Origin: Claveliimonas bilis
GTDB taxonomy: Bacteria; Bacillota; Clostridia; Lachnospirales; Lachnospiraceae
Assembly (NCBI RefSeq): GCF_030296775.1
Contig: NZ_AP027742.1
Span: 2,976,001-3,040,000, forward strand
Length of the DNA stretch: 64,000 nucleotides
Reading direction: 5' to 3'
Below are positions 1-8,814 of the stretch, piece after piece (position 1 is the first letter of the stretch; the number at the start of each line of letters is the position of its first letter). The notes beneath the pieces are model-generated. The model searched no databases. It was not told the DNA's origin and saw only the letters and a list, made by a program, of their open reading frames with translations. The translations under genes and the position numbers were made by a program.

Positions 1-815
1 AGCGCCATCGCCTCTGCCAGAGCCGGCTTTTTCGGTGAACCGTATTCCAATTCGCCGTGATGAGCGATAACGCAGTGTTTCAGTTCATTTGCCAGTTTTT
101 CCGGAAAGTCCGGTATTTCTCTGATTGCGTCGCTGATCATTTCCACGCCGATCACAATATGTCCGAGAAGCTGACCATCGTCGGTATAATCGTTTGTCGG
201 AAAGGGGGAAAGTTCTTTCATTTTCCCGATATCGTGGCACATTGCTGCCGTATAGAGCAGATCCCGGTTGAGGATCGGATATGCACCTGCCATGTACTCG
301 CAGAATTTCACGACACTTAATGTATGTTCCAAAAGGCCTCCGGAAAATCCGTGATGTACGCTTTTGGCTGCCGAATGTGCTTTAAACTTTTTAATAAATT
401 TTTCGTCTTTTTCAAAATAATATTCTATCACCTGACGAAGATATGGATTTTTAATCTGTTTGCCGTACGCCAGTAGTTCCTGATACATACTCTCCGGATT
501 TTTCTCGGTTGTCGGCATATAATCAGCGGCGTTGTATTCGTCTTCATATGCCTTCCGTATCTGTTTAATATTCATCTGAAGCGCATTGTTATAGCTGATG
601 ATCTCTCCATACACTTCAATAAAATCCATTTCATCATAATCTGCGATTCCTCCGGAATTTGGATCCCAGACCTTCCCGTCCAGTGTTCCTGTCTTGTCCT
701 GTAGGATCAGATTGTCATATGGTTTCCCGTTTCTTGTTTCTGCAGAACGTTTTCCTTTGCAAAGATAAATGTTCCGAATTGTCTCTCCCTCGCAGAGAGT
801 ATTGATATATCTCAT
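1..815 (-). CDS. yhaM: 3'-5' exoribonuclease YhaM (partial, C-terminus off the window)
   Basis: The visible 271 residues have the YhaM layout: an N-terminal OB-fold (LILQDKTGTLDGKVW) followed by an HD phosphohydrolase domain with HTLSVVKFC, MCHDIGK and CVIAHHGELEYGSP. The family trims RNA and DNA from the 3' end with metal ions bound by the HD residues. The start at MRYINTL matches the usual YhaM N-terminus; its ribosome binding site is weak (AGAGG). The gene lies 29 bp downstream of the htrA-like gene on the same strand and may be co-transcribed. The C-terminus lies beyond base 1. The assignment rests on motif recognition, and the domain pair is diagnostic. Confidence 0.9.
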   Translation of the reverse strand, partial: MRYINTLCEGETIRNIYLCKGKRSAETRNGKPYDNLILQDKTGTLDGKVWDPNSGGIADYDEMDFIEVYGEIISYNNALQMNIKQIRKAYEDEYNAADYMPTTEKNPESMYQELLAYGKQIKNPYLRQVIEYYFEKDEKFIKKFKAHSAAKSVHHGFSGGLLEHTLSVVKFCEYMAGAYPILNRDLLYTAAMCHDIGKMKELSPFPTNDYTDDGQLLGHIVIGVEMISDAIREIPDFPEKLANELKHCVIAHHGELEYGSPKKPALAEAMA

Positions 816-844
816 ATAGCTGCCTCTTTCTAGTCTGATTTTTG

Positions 845-2095
845 TTATTCTTTACTTCCTATGGCCACTGTAAAATCAATGTCCACGTAACCGCCGTTTC
901 CCTGTCTTTTTCCTTCTACTTTAATTTCTTTTCCAGCATCCAGTTCCATCAGGGCATTCGTATATCCACTCAGCGTGGAAATACTGGTTTTTCCAATGCG
1001 GGTGATCACATCCCCGCTTTGAATCCCTGCCTTCATGGCCGGAGAATCCGCTGCAACTTCCTGCACATAAATTCCTTCCGGAAGCCCCTGCTGTTCTGCA
1101 AGATCCTCTGTTACTGTCACGCTTAAGATTCCAAGATAAGGAACGGCTTTATTATTCGACAGAAATTCAACGGCTTTTTTCAAATCAGAAATGCCATAGG
1201 CGATGACCTGCCCCTGCCCTTCTTCACCCAAAAGCGTCTGATCTATGATTCCAACGATCTGTCCGTCCGTATCAGCCAAAATACCTGTCCCTGCCTGTGA
1301 AGACGGGATGTCTGTGCAAATGAGATCATATTGCCCATCATACTTCATTACTCTATTTGCAGTAGAAGCCGCAATGCCGATCCCCATTCCTCCGTAATAA
1401 CCGAATGGACTTCCCAAAGCAAGGATTACCTCACCTTTCAAAATACTATTGGAACTTCCCAATGTAGCAATCTGAATCTGATTCCATGCAGATTCCGACA
1501 CTGTATTTTTGGCTACAGCCAGAACCGCAATACCCAGATTATCGTCTCTCTTTTTCAGGCTTGCCGGATAAGTCTTCCCGTCCGCCAGTTTGACCGTGAT
1601 ATTTGCACTGCCGCTTAATACTCTGCTGCTTCCCAAAATAAGAAGTTCTGTCCCATTATCTTCAAAGAGTACTCCTGCTGCACTGGATACCGCCGGTTCC
1701 TCATCCGACTCTTTACCGCTCCCTTCTGCCCTGATCTCCACGATGCTGCGGTTTACAGTATTTCCTATATTTATAAGAGCCCGATTCATTTCCTCATAGT
1801 CTTCAACTGTCAGAGTCTGCGCCTCCTGCGTTTCTCCCTGCCCTTCTGCTTCTGTCTCTTCTTCTTCCTCTTCAGGAATTGTAATTTTCTGCGGATTGCC
1901 GGCAAATTTTTCCTCTGCCCAGGGTTTGAGCGCACAAAATCCTATGCATGCCGCAAGGCCAAAAACAAGACCAAGGCCTGCATACTTTAAAACGATATTC
2001 CGGAGCTTGTTATGTCCGCCATTTTCATCCTTAATCGTTTCCTGAAGGAAAGCATAATCATCCTTCTTTTCTTCAGGTTCTTCCTGATATCCCAT
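845..2095 (-). CDS. HtrA-like trypsin-fold/PDZ membrane protein with degenerate catalytic triad
   Basis: 416 aa: a cytoplasmic N-terminus, one membrane segment (about residues 36-56), an acidic linker (EEEEEETEAEG), a trypsin-like domain (about 110-300) and a C-terminal PDZ domain (about 310-405, GIYVQEVAADSPAMKAGIQ). Aligned by hand to DegP, the NNHVV His falls on Arg158 (SSRVL), the SDIAL Asp on Gly188 (LGIAV) and the GNSGG Ser on Gly269 (QAGTG), so the whole catalytic triad appears lost. It probably acts as a membrane-anchored peptide-binding or scaffold protein rather than a protease; that role is inferred. A TTGAAC-17-TATACT promoter and a GAGGAGA ribosome binding site precede the start. 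Confidence 0.85.
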   Translation of the reverse strand: MGYQEEPEEKKDDYAFLQETIKDENGGHNKLRNIVLKYAGLGLVFGLAACIGFCALKPWAEEKFAGNPQKITIPEEEEEETEAEGQGETQEAQTLTVEDYEEMNRALINIGNTVNRSIVEIRAEGSGKESDEEPAVSSAAGVLFEDNGTELLILGSSRVLSGSANITVKLADGKTYPASLKKRDDNLGIAVLAVAKNTVSESAWNQIQIATLGSSNSILKGEVILALGSPFGYYGGMGIGIAASTANRVMKYDGQYDLICTDIPSSQAGTGILADTDGQIVGIIDQTLLGEEGQGQVIAYGISDLKKAVEFLSNNKAVPYLGILSVTVTEDLAEQQGLPEGIYVQEVAADSPAMKAGIQSGDVITRIGKTSISTLSGYTNALMELDAGKEIKVEGKRQGNGGYVDIDFTVAIGSKE

Positions 2096-2127
2096 GACGC
2101 ATCTTCTCCTCGTACAATCCTTTTTTT

Positions 2128-2156
2128 AGTATACAATATCGCCCCGCAATGTTCAA
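2128..2156 (-). promoter_or_regulatory. sigma-A type promoter of the htrA-like gene
   Basis: On the minus strand TTGAAC is followed after 17 bp by TATACT, about 30 bp upstream of the htrA-like start codon. It diverges from the promoter of the repeat leader, whose -10 box lies only 33 bp away. Confidence 0.65.
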
Positions 2157-2188
2157 CATTTATCCTTTCCTTTCCCCCTCAAATGGGG

Positions 2189-2763
2189 TATAATGTCCAC
2201 GTAAGCAAAGAGCCATGCAGAAATACAAGAGATCAGCAGGGGCTGCTTGCAGACACTGCTGGTATCTTGTATTTCTATAGGGCGAATGCCCGTGAGCGAG
2301 AGACTTTTGTCTCGAGCTCGCATGGCTCTTTGCGGGAGCTTGTCTTTCATAGGGCGAATGCCCGTGAGCGAGAGACTTCTGTCTCGAGCTCACATGGCTC
2401 TTTGCGGGGGCTTGTCTTTCTTAGGGCGAATGCCCGTGAGCGAGAGACTTCTGTCTCGAGCTCGCATGGCTCTTTGCGGGGGCTTGTCTTTCTTAGGGCG
2501 AATGCCCGTGAGCGAGAGACTTCTGTCTCGAACTTGCATGGCTCTTTGCGGGGACTTGTCTTTCTCAGGGCGAATGCCCGTGAGCGAGAGACTTCTGTCT
2601 TGAGCTCACATGGCTCTTTGCGGAGACTTGTCTTTCTTAGGGCGAATGCCCGTGAGCGAGAGACTTCTGTCTCGAGCTCGCATGGCTCTTTGCGGAGACT
2701 TGTCTTTCACAAAGCCACCGGGCACACTACACAAACAACAATCCAACAACCAGGTGAATATAT
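2189..2763 (+). promoter_or_regulatory. Leader element A: promoter plus structured repeat leader of mutS2
   Basis: The element opens with GGTATAAT (-10 box 2189-2194; the -35 TTTCCT is weak). It has a 5' arm GCAAAGAGCCATGC (2205-2218), a hairpin AGAAATACAAGA/TCTTGTATTTCT (2219-2230 with 2265-2276, apical CAGCAG/CTGCTG), then six 72-bp units, each ending in GCATGGCTCTTTGC or a near variant that can pair with the 5' arm. No U-tract terminator occurs before mutS2, so transcripts should run into it. Related elements precede the AraC gene and the sortase. Its function is unknown. This stretch holds no convincing protein gene, although open frames cross it because 72 is a multiple of three. Confidence 0.7.
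2279..2710 (+). repeat. Six tandem 72-bp hairpin repeats
   Basis: Units start at 2279, 2351, 2423, 2495, 2567 and 2639, each exactly 72 bp. Each carries a GGGC-GAAT-GCCC mini-hairpin, then GTGAGC-GA-GAGAC-loop-GTCTC-GA-GCTCRC (a stem with a symmetric tandem G.A internal loop), then the 3' arm. Differences between units are few and lie mostly in the loop (TTTT/TTCT), the outer stem (GCTCGC/GCTCAC) and the spacer. Confidence 0.95.
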
Positions 2764-5142
2764 ATGAATCAAAAAACACTGAATAAACTTGAATACAACA
2801 AAATCATCGAACTTCTGGCACAGCAGGCCACCTGTCCCGGAGGCGAACGCGCCTGCCGGGCTTTAAAACCGTCTGCCGACTTAACTGCCATCGAAACAGC
2901 ACAGGCGGAAACAGAAGCCGCTTTTTCAAGGATCGTCCGCAAAGGAAAACTTTCTCTTAGCGGCTGTTATCCTGTATCCGACTCTCTGAAACGCCTGGAA
3001 ATCGGCGGAACTTTAGGAGCCGGAGAACTGCTGCGCATCTGCAAGCTTCTCTCGGCTGCAAACCGTGCGAAATCCTACGGACGCCACGAGACAACGGACG
3101 ATCTTGCAGATTGTCTGGACCCGTATTTTGAACAGATCGAACCCCTTACCGTTCTGTCGTCCGAGATCGAACGGTGCATCATCAGCGAGGAGGAGATCAG
3201 CGACGATGCAAGCCCTGCCCTGAAGCAGATACGCCGGCAGATCGGCCTTGCAAATGACCGGATCCATTCCACCCTCACCTCCCTTGTAAATGGTTCCATG
3301 CGCAGTTATCTTCAGGACGCATTGATCACCATGCGGGGAGACCGTTACTGCATCCCTGTCAAAGCAGAATACAGAAGCCAGGTTCCCGGTATGATCCACG
3401 ACCAGTCGGCCACCGGATCCACTCTTTTCATCGAACCAATGTCTGTTGTAAAGCTGAATAACGACCTAAAGGAGCTGTACGGCAAGGAACAGGAGGAAAT
3501 CCAGGTGATCCTGGCCTCTCTTAGCGCCGCTGCCGCCGAGCACATCGATGCCATACGCGCCGATTACCAGATCATGACTACCCTTGATTTTATTTTCGCA
3601 AAGGGGAGTCTTGCACTGTCCATGAACGCAAGCCGTCCGGTCTTCAATCAGGACCGGCGCATCCATATACGTGAGGGCCGCCATCCTCTCCTTGACCGGA
3701 AAAAGGTAGTTCCCATCACCGTGACGCTGGGGGATACCTTTGATCTTCTGATCATTACCGGTCCCAACACCGGGGGAAAAACTGTCTCCCTGAAGACAGT
3801 GGGACTTTTCACCCTCATGGGACAGGCCGGACTTCATATTCCCGCCCTGGACCGCTCTGAACTGGGTGTTTTTGAAAATGTCTATGCAGATATCGGAGAT
3901 GAGCAGAGTATTGAGCAGAGCTTAAGTACCTTCTCGTCTCATATGACAAATATTGTCTCCTTCCTGAAAATGGTCACTCCGTCTTCTCTCGTCCTCTTCG
4001 ACGAGCTGGGCGCCGGAACAGACCCTACAGAAGGTGCAGCTCTTGCCATTGCGATCCTAAGTCATCTTCATCGGCAGGGAATCCGCACCATGGCAACCAC
4101 CCATTACAGTGAGCTGAAGGTATTTGCCCTTTCGGAGAAGGGCGTGGAAAATGCCTCCTGTGAGTTTGATGTGGAAACTCTCCGTCCCACTTATCGTCTT
4201 TTGATCGGTATTCCCGGCAAGAGCAACGCCTTTGCCATTTCCAGCAAACTGGGGCTTCCCGACTACATTATTGAGGACGCCCGCCGTCAGCTTTCCTCCC
4301 AGGATGAATCCTTTGAGGACATTTTAAGCAATCTGGAACAGAGCCGGCGCACCATTGCCCGGGAGCAGGAGGAGATTGCCGCTTACAAGCGGGAGCTGGA
4401 AAAACTGAAATCCGAAGCGAAACAAAAACAGGAAAAACTGGATGCGCAGCGGGAACGCATCATCAATGAAGCCAACGAAAAGGCCCGCACTATCCTGCAG
4501 GAAGCCAAGGATGTGGCCGATGAAACAATGAAAAATTTCCGGCGTTTCGGCAAGGAAAACATTTCCGCCTCCGAGATGGAGAAAGAAAGGGAACGCCTCC
4601 GCCGCAAGATCGCCGCATCAGAGTCCGGAAATTCCCTGCAGACAAGGAAGCCTGCCAAGGTTCACAAACCAGGCGATTTCAAATTAGGGGAATCTGTCCG
4701 TGTCCTCAGCATGAACTTAAACGGTACTGTTACCTCTCTTCCCGATTCCCGCGGAAATGTAACAGTGCAAATGGGAATACTCCGCTCGCAGGTTAATATT
4801 TCCGATCTGGAGATCATTGAGGAAAAGCCGGTATATACTGCTGCCAAGAACAGACGTAATACATCCCAGGGCAAAATGAAGATGGGCAAATCCCTTTCTG
4901 TCAGCCCGGAGATCAATCTTCTGGGAAATACAGTGGATGAGGCGATTGCCAAACTGGATAAATATCTGGATGACGCTTACCTTGCGCATATTAACCAGGT
5001 GCGGATCGTTCACGGCAAAGGAACCGGAGCGCTCCGCAATGGAATCCATAATTATCTTCGCCGTCAAAAACATGTGAAAAATTATCACCTTGCCGCTTTC
5101 GGCGAGGGAGATGCCGGCGTAACTATTGTAGAATTTAAGTAA
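2764..5142 (+). CDS. mutS2: Endonuclease MutS2
   Basis: 792 aa, the usual MutS2 length. It has the MutS core and clamp, Walker A GPNTGGKT (about residues 333-340), Walker B LVLFDELGAGTD (about 408-419), a long Lys/Glu-rich coiled region (520-620) and a C-terminal Smr nuclease domain (about 715-792, VRIVHGKGTGALR). MutS2 proteins lack the mismatch-recognition domain; they act on branched DNA and suppress recombination, and some rescue collided ribosomes. The start lies 53 bp after the last repeat unit of leader A, with only a weak ribosome binding site (CAGGTGA). A response regulator gene follows after 14 bp, so the three genes to 7366 may form one operon. Confidence 0.95.
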   Translation: MNQKTLNKLEYNKIIELLAQQATCPGGERACRALKPSADLTAIETAQAETEAAFSRIVRKGKLSLSGCYPVSDSLKRLEIGGTLGAGELLRICKLLSAANRAKSYGRHETTDDLADCLDPYFEQIEPLTVLSSEIERCIISEEEISDDASPALKQIRRQIGLANDRIHSTLTSLVNGSMRSYLQDALITMRGDRYCIPVKAEYRSQVPGMIHDQSATGSTLFIEPMSVVKLNNDLKELYGKEQEEIQVILASLSAAAAEHIDAIRADYQIMTTLDFIFAKGSLALSMNASRPVFNQDRRIHIREGRHPLLDRKKVVPITVTLGDTFDLLIITGPNTGGKTVSLKTVGLFTLMGQAGLHIPALDRSELGVFENVYADIGDEQSIEQSLSTFSSHMTNIVSFLKMVTPSSLVLFDELGAGTDPTEGAALAIAILSHLHRQGIRTMATTHYSELKVFALSEKGVENASCEFDVETLRPTYRLLIGIPGKSNAFAISSKLGLPDYIIEDARRQLSSQDESFEDILSNLEQSRRTIAREQEEIAAYKRELEKLKSEAKQKQEKLDAQRERIINEANEKARTILQEAKDVADETMKNFRRFGKENISASEMEKERERLRRKIAASESGNSLQTRKPAKVHKPGDFKLGESVRVLSMNLNGTVTSLPDSRGNVTVQMGILRSQVNISDLEIIEEKPVYTAAKNRRNTSQGKMKMGKSLSVSPEINLLGNTVDEAIAKLDKYLDDAYLAHINQVRIVHGKGTGALRNGIHNYLRRQKHVKNYHLAAFGEGDAGVTIVEFK

Positions 5143-5156
5143 CCAGGGGGAGAACT

Positions 5157-5858
5157 ATGGTAACGAAACAGAAAATCTTAATTGTAGACGATGACGAAAA
5201 TATTGCTGAACTGATTTCGCTGTATCTGACAAAGGAATGTTTTGACACAATGATGGTCCACGACGGAGAAGAAGCATTAAAAACCTTTGATCTTTATCAG
5301 CCTAATCTGATTCTCCTTGATCTGATGCTGCCCGGTATTGACGGCTATCAGGTGTGCCGGGAAATCCGCAGCCGTTCTCAGACGCCTATCATCATGCTTT
5401 CCGCAAAAGGTGAGGTTTTTGACAAGGTTCTGGGGCTGGAACTGGGTGCCGATGACTATATTCTGAAACCATTCGACTCCAAAGAACTGGTGGCTCGTGT
5501 GAAGGCTGTCCTTCGGCGGTATCATCCTGTCAAGACAGAGGAACCGGAAAAAGATCGCGGGAAATACGTGGAATACCCCGGTATCGCGATCAATCTTACA
5601 AACTATTCTGTTCTTGTAGACGGCAAAAATGTGGATATGCCTCCCAAAGAGCTGGAGCTTCTCTATTTCCTTGCCTCCTCGCCCAATCAGGTATTTACAA
5701 GAGAACAGCTTCTGGATCAGATCTGGGGCTATGAATACATCGGCGACACAAGAACAGTAGATGTCCATATCAAACGGCTCCGTGAAAAGATCAAGGATCA
5801 TCCATCCTGGAGTCTTAGCACAGTATGGGGAATCGGCTATAAATTTGAAGTAAAGTAA
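5157..5858 (+). CDS. OmpR/PhoB-family response regulator
   Basis: 233 aa. The receiver domain (1-120) has the acidic cluster at 11-13, phosphoacceptor Asp55 (LLDLMLPG) and Lys104 (LKPFD). The C-terminal winged helix (about 130-230) contains the typical PKELELLYFL and RTVDVHIKRLREK segments. It should be phosphorylated by the kinase encoded 47 bp downstream and bind DNA directly. A GGGGGAGAA ribosome binding site precedes ATG. The target genes cannot be told from sequence. Confidence 0.95.
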   Translation: MVTKQKILIVDDDENIAELISLYLTKECFDTMMVHDGEEALKTFDLYQPNLILLDLMLPGIDGYQVCREIRSRSQTPIIMLSAKGEVFDKVLGLELGADDYILKPFDSKELVARVKAVLRRYHPVKTEEPEKDRGKYVEYPGIAINLTNYSVLVDGKNVDMPPKELELLYFLASSPNQVFTREQLLDQIWGYEYIGDTRTVDVHIKRLREKIKDHPSWSLSTVWGIGYKFEVK

Positions 5859-5905
5859 CGGCTAAGTAAATCTTTTATGAAATAAATCTTCTATGGAGAA
5901 CAGTC

Positions 5906-7366
5906 ATGATCTTTCACCGTTCTAAACAAAATCAGCGGAAGGCTACCCTTCCGCTTAACAGCACACTATATCTGAAATTTATTGTTATTTATATTGTGTT
6001 TGGCTTTCTGGCCCTTTTCACTGCTGCCACATTGACTTCCAGTCTGACTTACACAAGTCTCAAGGAATCTGCTGCCAGCAGACTCTATTCCGAAGCTACT
6101 GTCTTTGCCAATGATTATCTTCCGGATTATTTCAACGAATTCTTATCTTCTTCTGAAGTTCGTATGCAGCTGGAGGGAATGAGTTCTTACACAGACGCTT
6201 CTGTCTGGCTGGTAGACCGGGAAGGTACTCTTTTGTTTTCTGCCCATCCGGATATCTATCCATCCGCCCCCTCTGCGATTGAAAATTTCAACCCGGCCGA
6301 AAACGGAAGTTCTACTTATCAGGAGGGAAATTATCATGGCTACTTTTCAGAATCCGTTCTTACCGTCATGGTCCCGGTGATCCGCGGTTTTTCCACAGAC
6401 GGATATCTTCTGATCCACAAATTCGTATCAGATATCACCCAGTCGAGAGACATGCTGATGCAGTTTGTATACATTACTGTCATCATCATTTACCTTCTCT
6501 CTTTTATTGTACTGCTGGCCTTTCAGGTTCTCGTATACCGTCCCTTGCGCAAGATCACAGAGGCGGCGACTCAGTATGCCTCGGGAAATCTGGACTACGA
6601 GATTCCTGTCACCACGGAAGATGAAATGGGATACCTGTCCGCCTCTTTAAACTATATGTCATCACAACTCAAAGATATGGAAGATTATCAGAAAAAGTTT
6701 GTCGCTAATGTATCCCATGATTTCCGATCTCCGCTTACATCCATTAAAGGTTATGTGGAAGCCATGACAGATGGAACGATTCCGCCCGAAATGCAGGAAA
6801 AGTACCTGAAGATCATTCTCTTTGAAACAGAACGTCTGACGGATCTGACACAGGATCTCCTCACATTGAATGAATTTGACACAAATAACCTTCTTTTAAA
6901 CAGGGAAAATTTTGATATTCACGAAGTCATTAAAAATACGGCCGCCTCTTTCGAGGGAACATGCACCCACAAAAAAATTTCTATCGAGCTTGTTCTCGCC
7001 ACAAAACATGTGAATGTCTATGCAGATAAACGTAAGATCCAGCAGGTTCTCTATAATCTGATCGACAACGCCATTAAATTCAGCGAGCCGGAGTCCACCG
7101 TCATTGTAGAGACAACCGATCGCGGCGACCGGATCCACATTTCTGTAAAAGATTACGGGATAGGGATTCCAAGAGATGCCCTGAATAAAATCTGGGAGCG
7201 CTTCTATAAAACCGACAACTCCCGCGGAAAGGACAAAAAAGGCACAGGCCTGGGGCTCGCCATTGTTAAGGAAGCTCTCCAGGCCCATGGTGAAAATATT
7301 AATGTCATCAGTACTGAAGGTGTGGGAACCGAGTTTATCTTCTCTCTTCCCAAGAAAGGGAATTAA
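5906..7366 (+). CDS. Membrane sensor histidine kinase (HAMP-HisKA-HATPase)
   Basis: 486 aa. Two membrane segments (about 23-45 and 185-207) flank an extracellular sensor region, followed by HAMP (207-258), HisKA with phospho-acceptor His271 (NVSHDFRSPL) and a HATPase domain with N box (YNLIDNAIKFS), G1 (DYGIGIP) and G2 (GTGLGLAI). It is the likely partner of the response regulator just upstream. Its 3' end overlaps the convergent lipoprotein gene by 4 bp. The signal sensed is unknown. Confidence 0.95.
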   Translation: MIFHRSKQNQRKATLPLNSTLYLKFIVIYIVFGFLALFTAATLTSSLTYTSLKESAASRLYSEATVFANDYLPDYFNEFLSSSEVRMQLEGMSSYTDASVWLVDREGTLLFSAHPDIYPSAPSAIENFNPAENGSSTYQEGNYHGYFSESVLTVMVPVIRGFSTDGYLLIHKFVSDITQSRDMLMQFVYITVIIIYLLSFIVLLAFQVLVYRPLRKITEAATQYASGNLDYEIPVTTEDEMGYLSASLNYMSSQLKDMEDYQKKFVANVSHDFRSPLTSIKGYVEAMTDGTIPPEMQEKYLKIILFETERLTDLTQDLLTLNEFDTNNLLLNRENFDIHEVIKNTAASFEGTCTHKKISIELVLATKHVNVYADKRKIQQVLYNLIDNAIKFSEPESTVIVETTDRGDRIHISVKDYGIGIPRDALNKIWERFYKTDNSRGKDKKGTGLGLAIVKEALQAHGENINVISTEGVGTEFIFSLPKKGN

Positions 7367-8562
7367 TAGAGCATAGCTGCTATTTCGCCTTCTTGTATAT
7401 TATCTGCGTCTACCCAGACGTATCCGGAATCGATTTCCGCTTCATTTCCCATATCCAGAATAGAACGGGCGCTTGCCACAATGGCTGCATATCCCATTCC
7501 GTAAGGATTCTGAGCTACAAGTCCGTATATACTGCCGTCCTGCAAAGCCTGAACCTCTTCTTCGGTAGCGTCAAAGCCTACAATCTTCACGTCTTTTTCC
7601 AGACGGGCGGACTGCTCTGCCGCTGTCATGACTGCATTTCCGCTCGTACCATATATCCCTTTTACATCCGGATTCTTTGCAAAAATATAATCCATCAGTT
7701 CGTCATCTGTGATATCAGCTGCCTGAACCTGCGTTTCCGGATCCTCATTCACTCTGGCCTCTTCCCCTGCCTTTGCATAAGTTCCTCCATTTATCTCATC
7801 TGCCATAGTCTGCTTCAGACTATCCAGATCTTCCAGATAATAAATGTTTTTCACTTCCATCTCCGGATAATCATTCTTTATCTTATTGACAAAAGCTTCT
7901 TCTCTCTCTTTTGCGGTAATAGATCTGGAATCATGGACAAAGACCATGACTTCTCCTTTGTTCTCCAGCGCTTCTGCCATATGTACGGCCGCCTCCTCTG
8001 CTGCCGCTGTATTGTTTGTGCTGATTCTTGCCATGATATTCTGATAGTTGCTGCCTGAATCAAAGGTTACAACAGGAATCCCGTTCTCTGCCGCCAGGTC
8101 AAACTGGACATCACATGACTGTGAATCAATGATCGAAATCGCTACTGCGGCAGGATATCTTGCCAGCTCTTCATCCAGGATGTTCACCTGTTCATCTACG
8201 TTTCCATTCTCACTGGGGCCGCTGTATACCATACGTACCTTATCGTCCCCTTTATATCCAAGCGCTTCATTTATATCATCCACGGCCTGCTGTGCCCCTT
8301 CTTGTACATTATCCCAATAATCTCCCGAGGCAGCCTTGCCGAGCAGGGAAAAATACGTTCCTGGCTCCAGATTCAGCCCTTCTACATTTCCATAGGCTGT
8401 CGGATTCAGGGCATCCAGTCTGATCTTTTCTTTGTCCACTTTTTCTTCTGTTTTATTAACGGTTGTTTCCCGCTCTTCTCCGTCATTGGACTGAACAGCG
8501 CAGCTGCAAAAAAGTAAAGCTGTGCTTAATACGATTGCTGATAATTTCCACTTTTTACACAT
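7363..8562 (-). CDS. Sugar-binding-type lipoprotein (periplasmic-binding fold)
   Basis: 399 aa with a lipoprotein signal (LLFCSC; lipidated Cys19 or Cys21) and a type-1 periplasmic-binding domain like those of ribose/galactose ABC transporters (GKAASGDYWDNVQEGAQQA; VAISIIDSQ; GIPVVTFDSG; KIVGFDATEE). No permease or ATPase gene is adjacent, so it may serve a distant transporter or act as an accessory sensor for the convergent histidine kinase; both are inferences. The start has a GGGAGAGGA ribosome binding site 6 bp upstream. Confidence 0.85.
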   Translation of the reverse strand: MCKKWKLSAIVLSTALLFCSCAVQSNDGEERETTVNKTEEKVDKEKIRLDALNPTAYGNVEGLNLEPGTYFSLLGKAASGDYWDNVQEGAQQAVDDINEALGYKGDDKVRMVYSGPSENGNVDEQVNILDEELARYPAAVAISIIDSQSCDVQFDLAAENGIPVVTFDSGSNYQNIMARISTNNTAAAEEAAVHMAEALENKGEVMVFVHDSRSITAKEREEAFVNKIKNDYPEMEVKNIYYLEDLDSLKQTMADEINGGTYAKAGEEARVNEDPETQVQAADITDDELMDYIFAKNPDVKGIYGTSGNAVMTAAEQSARLEKDVKIVGFDATEEEVQALQDGSIYGLVAQNPYGMGYAAIVASARSILDMGNEAEIDSGYVWVDADNIQEGEIAAMLY

Positions 8563-8711
8563 TACTTTCCTCTCCCTGCATCATATTTTTTTACGTAACT
8601 ACAAACACTATACACCAAAACAGCGGGAAAATGTAAAAAATTTTTCTTAAATTTTACTGAGAACTTTCTATTATTTTTGTATACTGTATTCAATTTAGTA
8701 CAATATTCTTA

Positions 8712-8775
8712 TTGACTAAATGATATTCGTTCTCATATAATAATCTTAACCGGTCTGTATCAGGTTTGACCGGTT
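8712..8775 (+). promoter_or_regulatory. pfl promoter and inverted-repeat operator candidate
   Basis: TTGACT (8712-8717) and TATAAT (8736-8741) with an 18-bp spacer. Just downstream is an inverted repeat AACCGGT-14-ACCGGTT (8748-8754 and 8769-8775) at the expected transcript start, well placed for a repressor or an RNA hairpin. The binding protein is unknown. The remaining bases between 8563 and 8814 are AT-rich with nothing else seen. Confidence 0.6.
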
Positions 8776-8814
8776 GGTAATTGATCAAACAGCTCATTTA
8801 AGGAGGAACCTTTT

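Noticed and set aside
2279-2710. CRISPR array
   Set aside because: Units are contiguous 72-bp tandem repeats with no unique spacers and no cas genes nearby.
2012-2767. Long open frame through the six repeats before mutS2, encoding repeated RANARERE-type peptides
   Set aside because: The repeats are open in several frames because the period is 72 bp; there is no ribosome binding site, and base changes preserve RNA pairing rather than protein sequence.
7363-8562. Complete sugar ABC transporter operon
   Set aside because: Only the binding lipoprotein is present; no permease or ATPase gene is adjacent.
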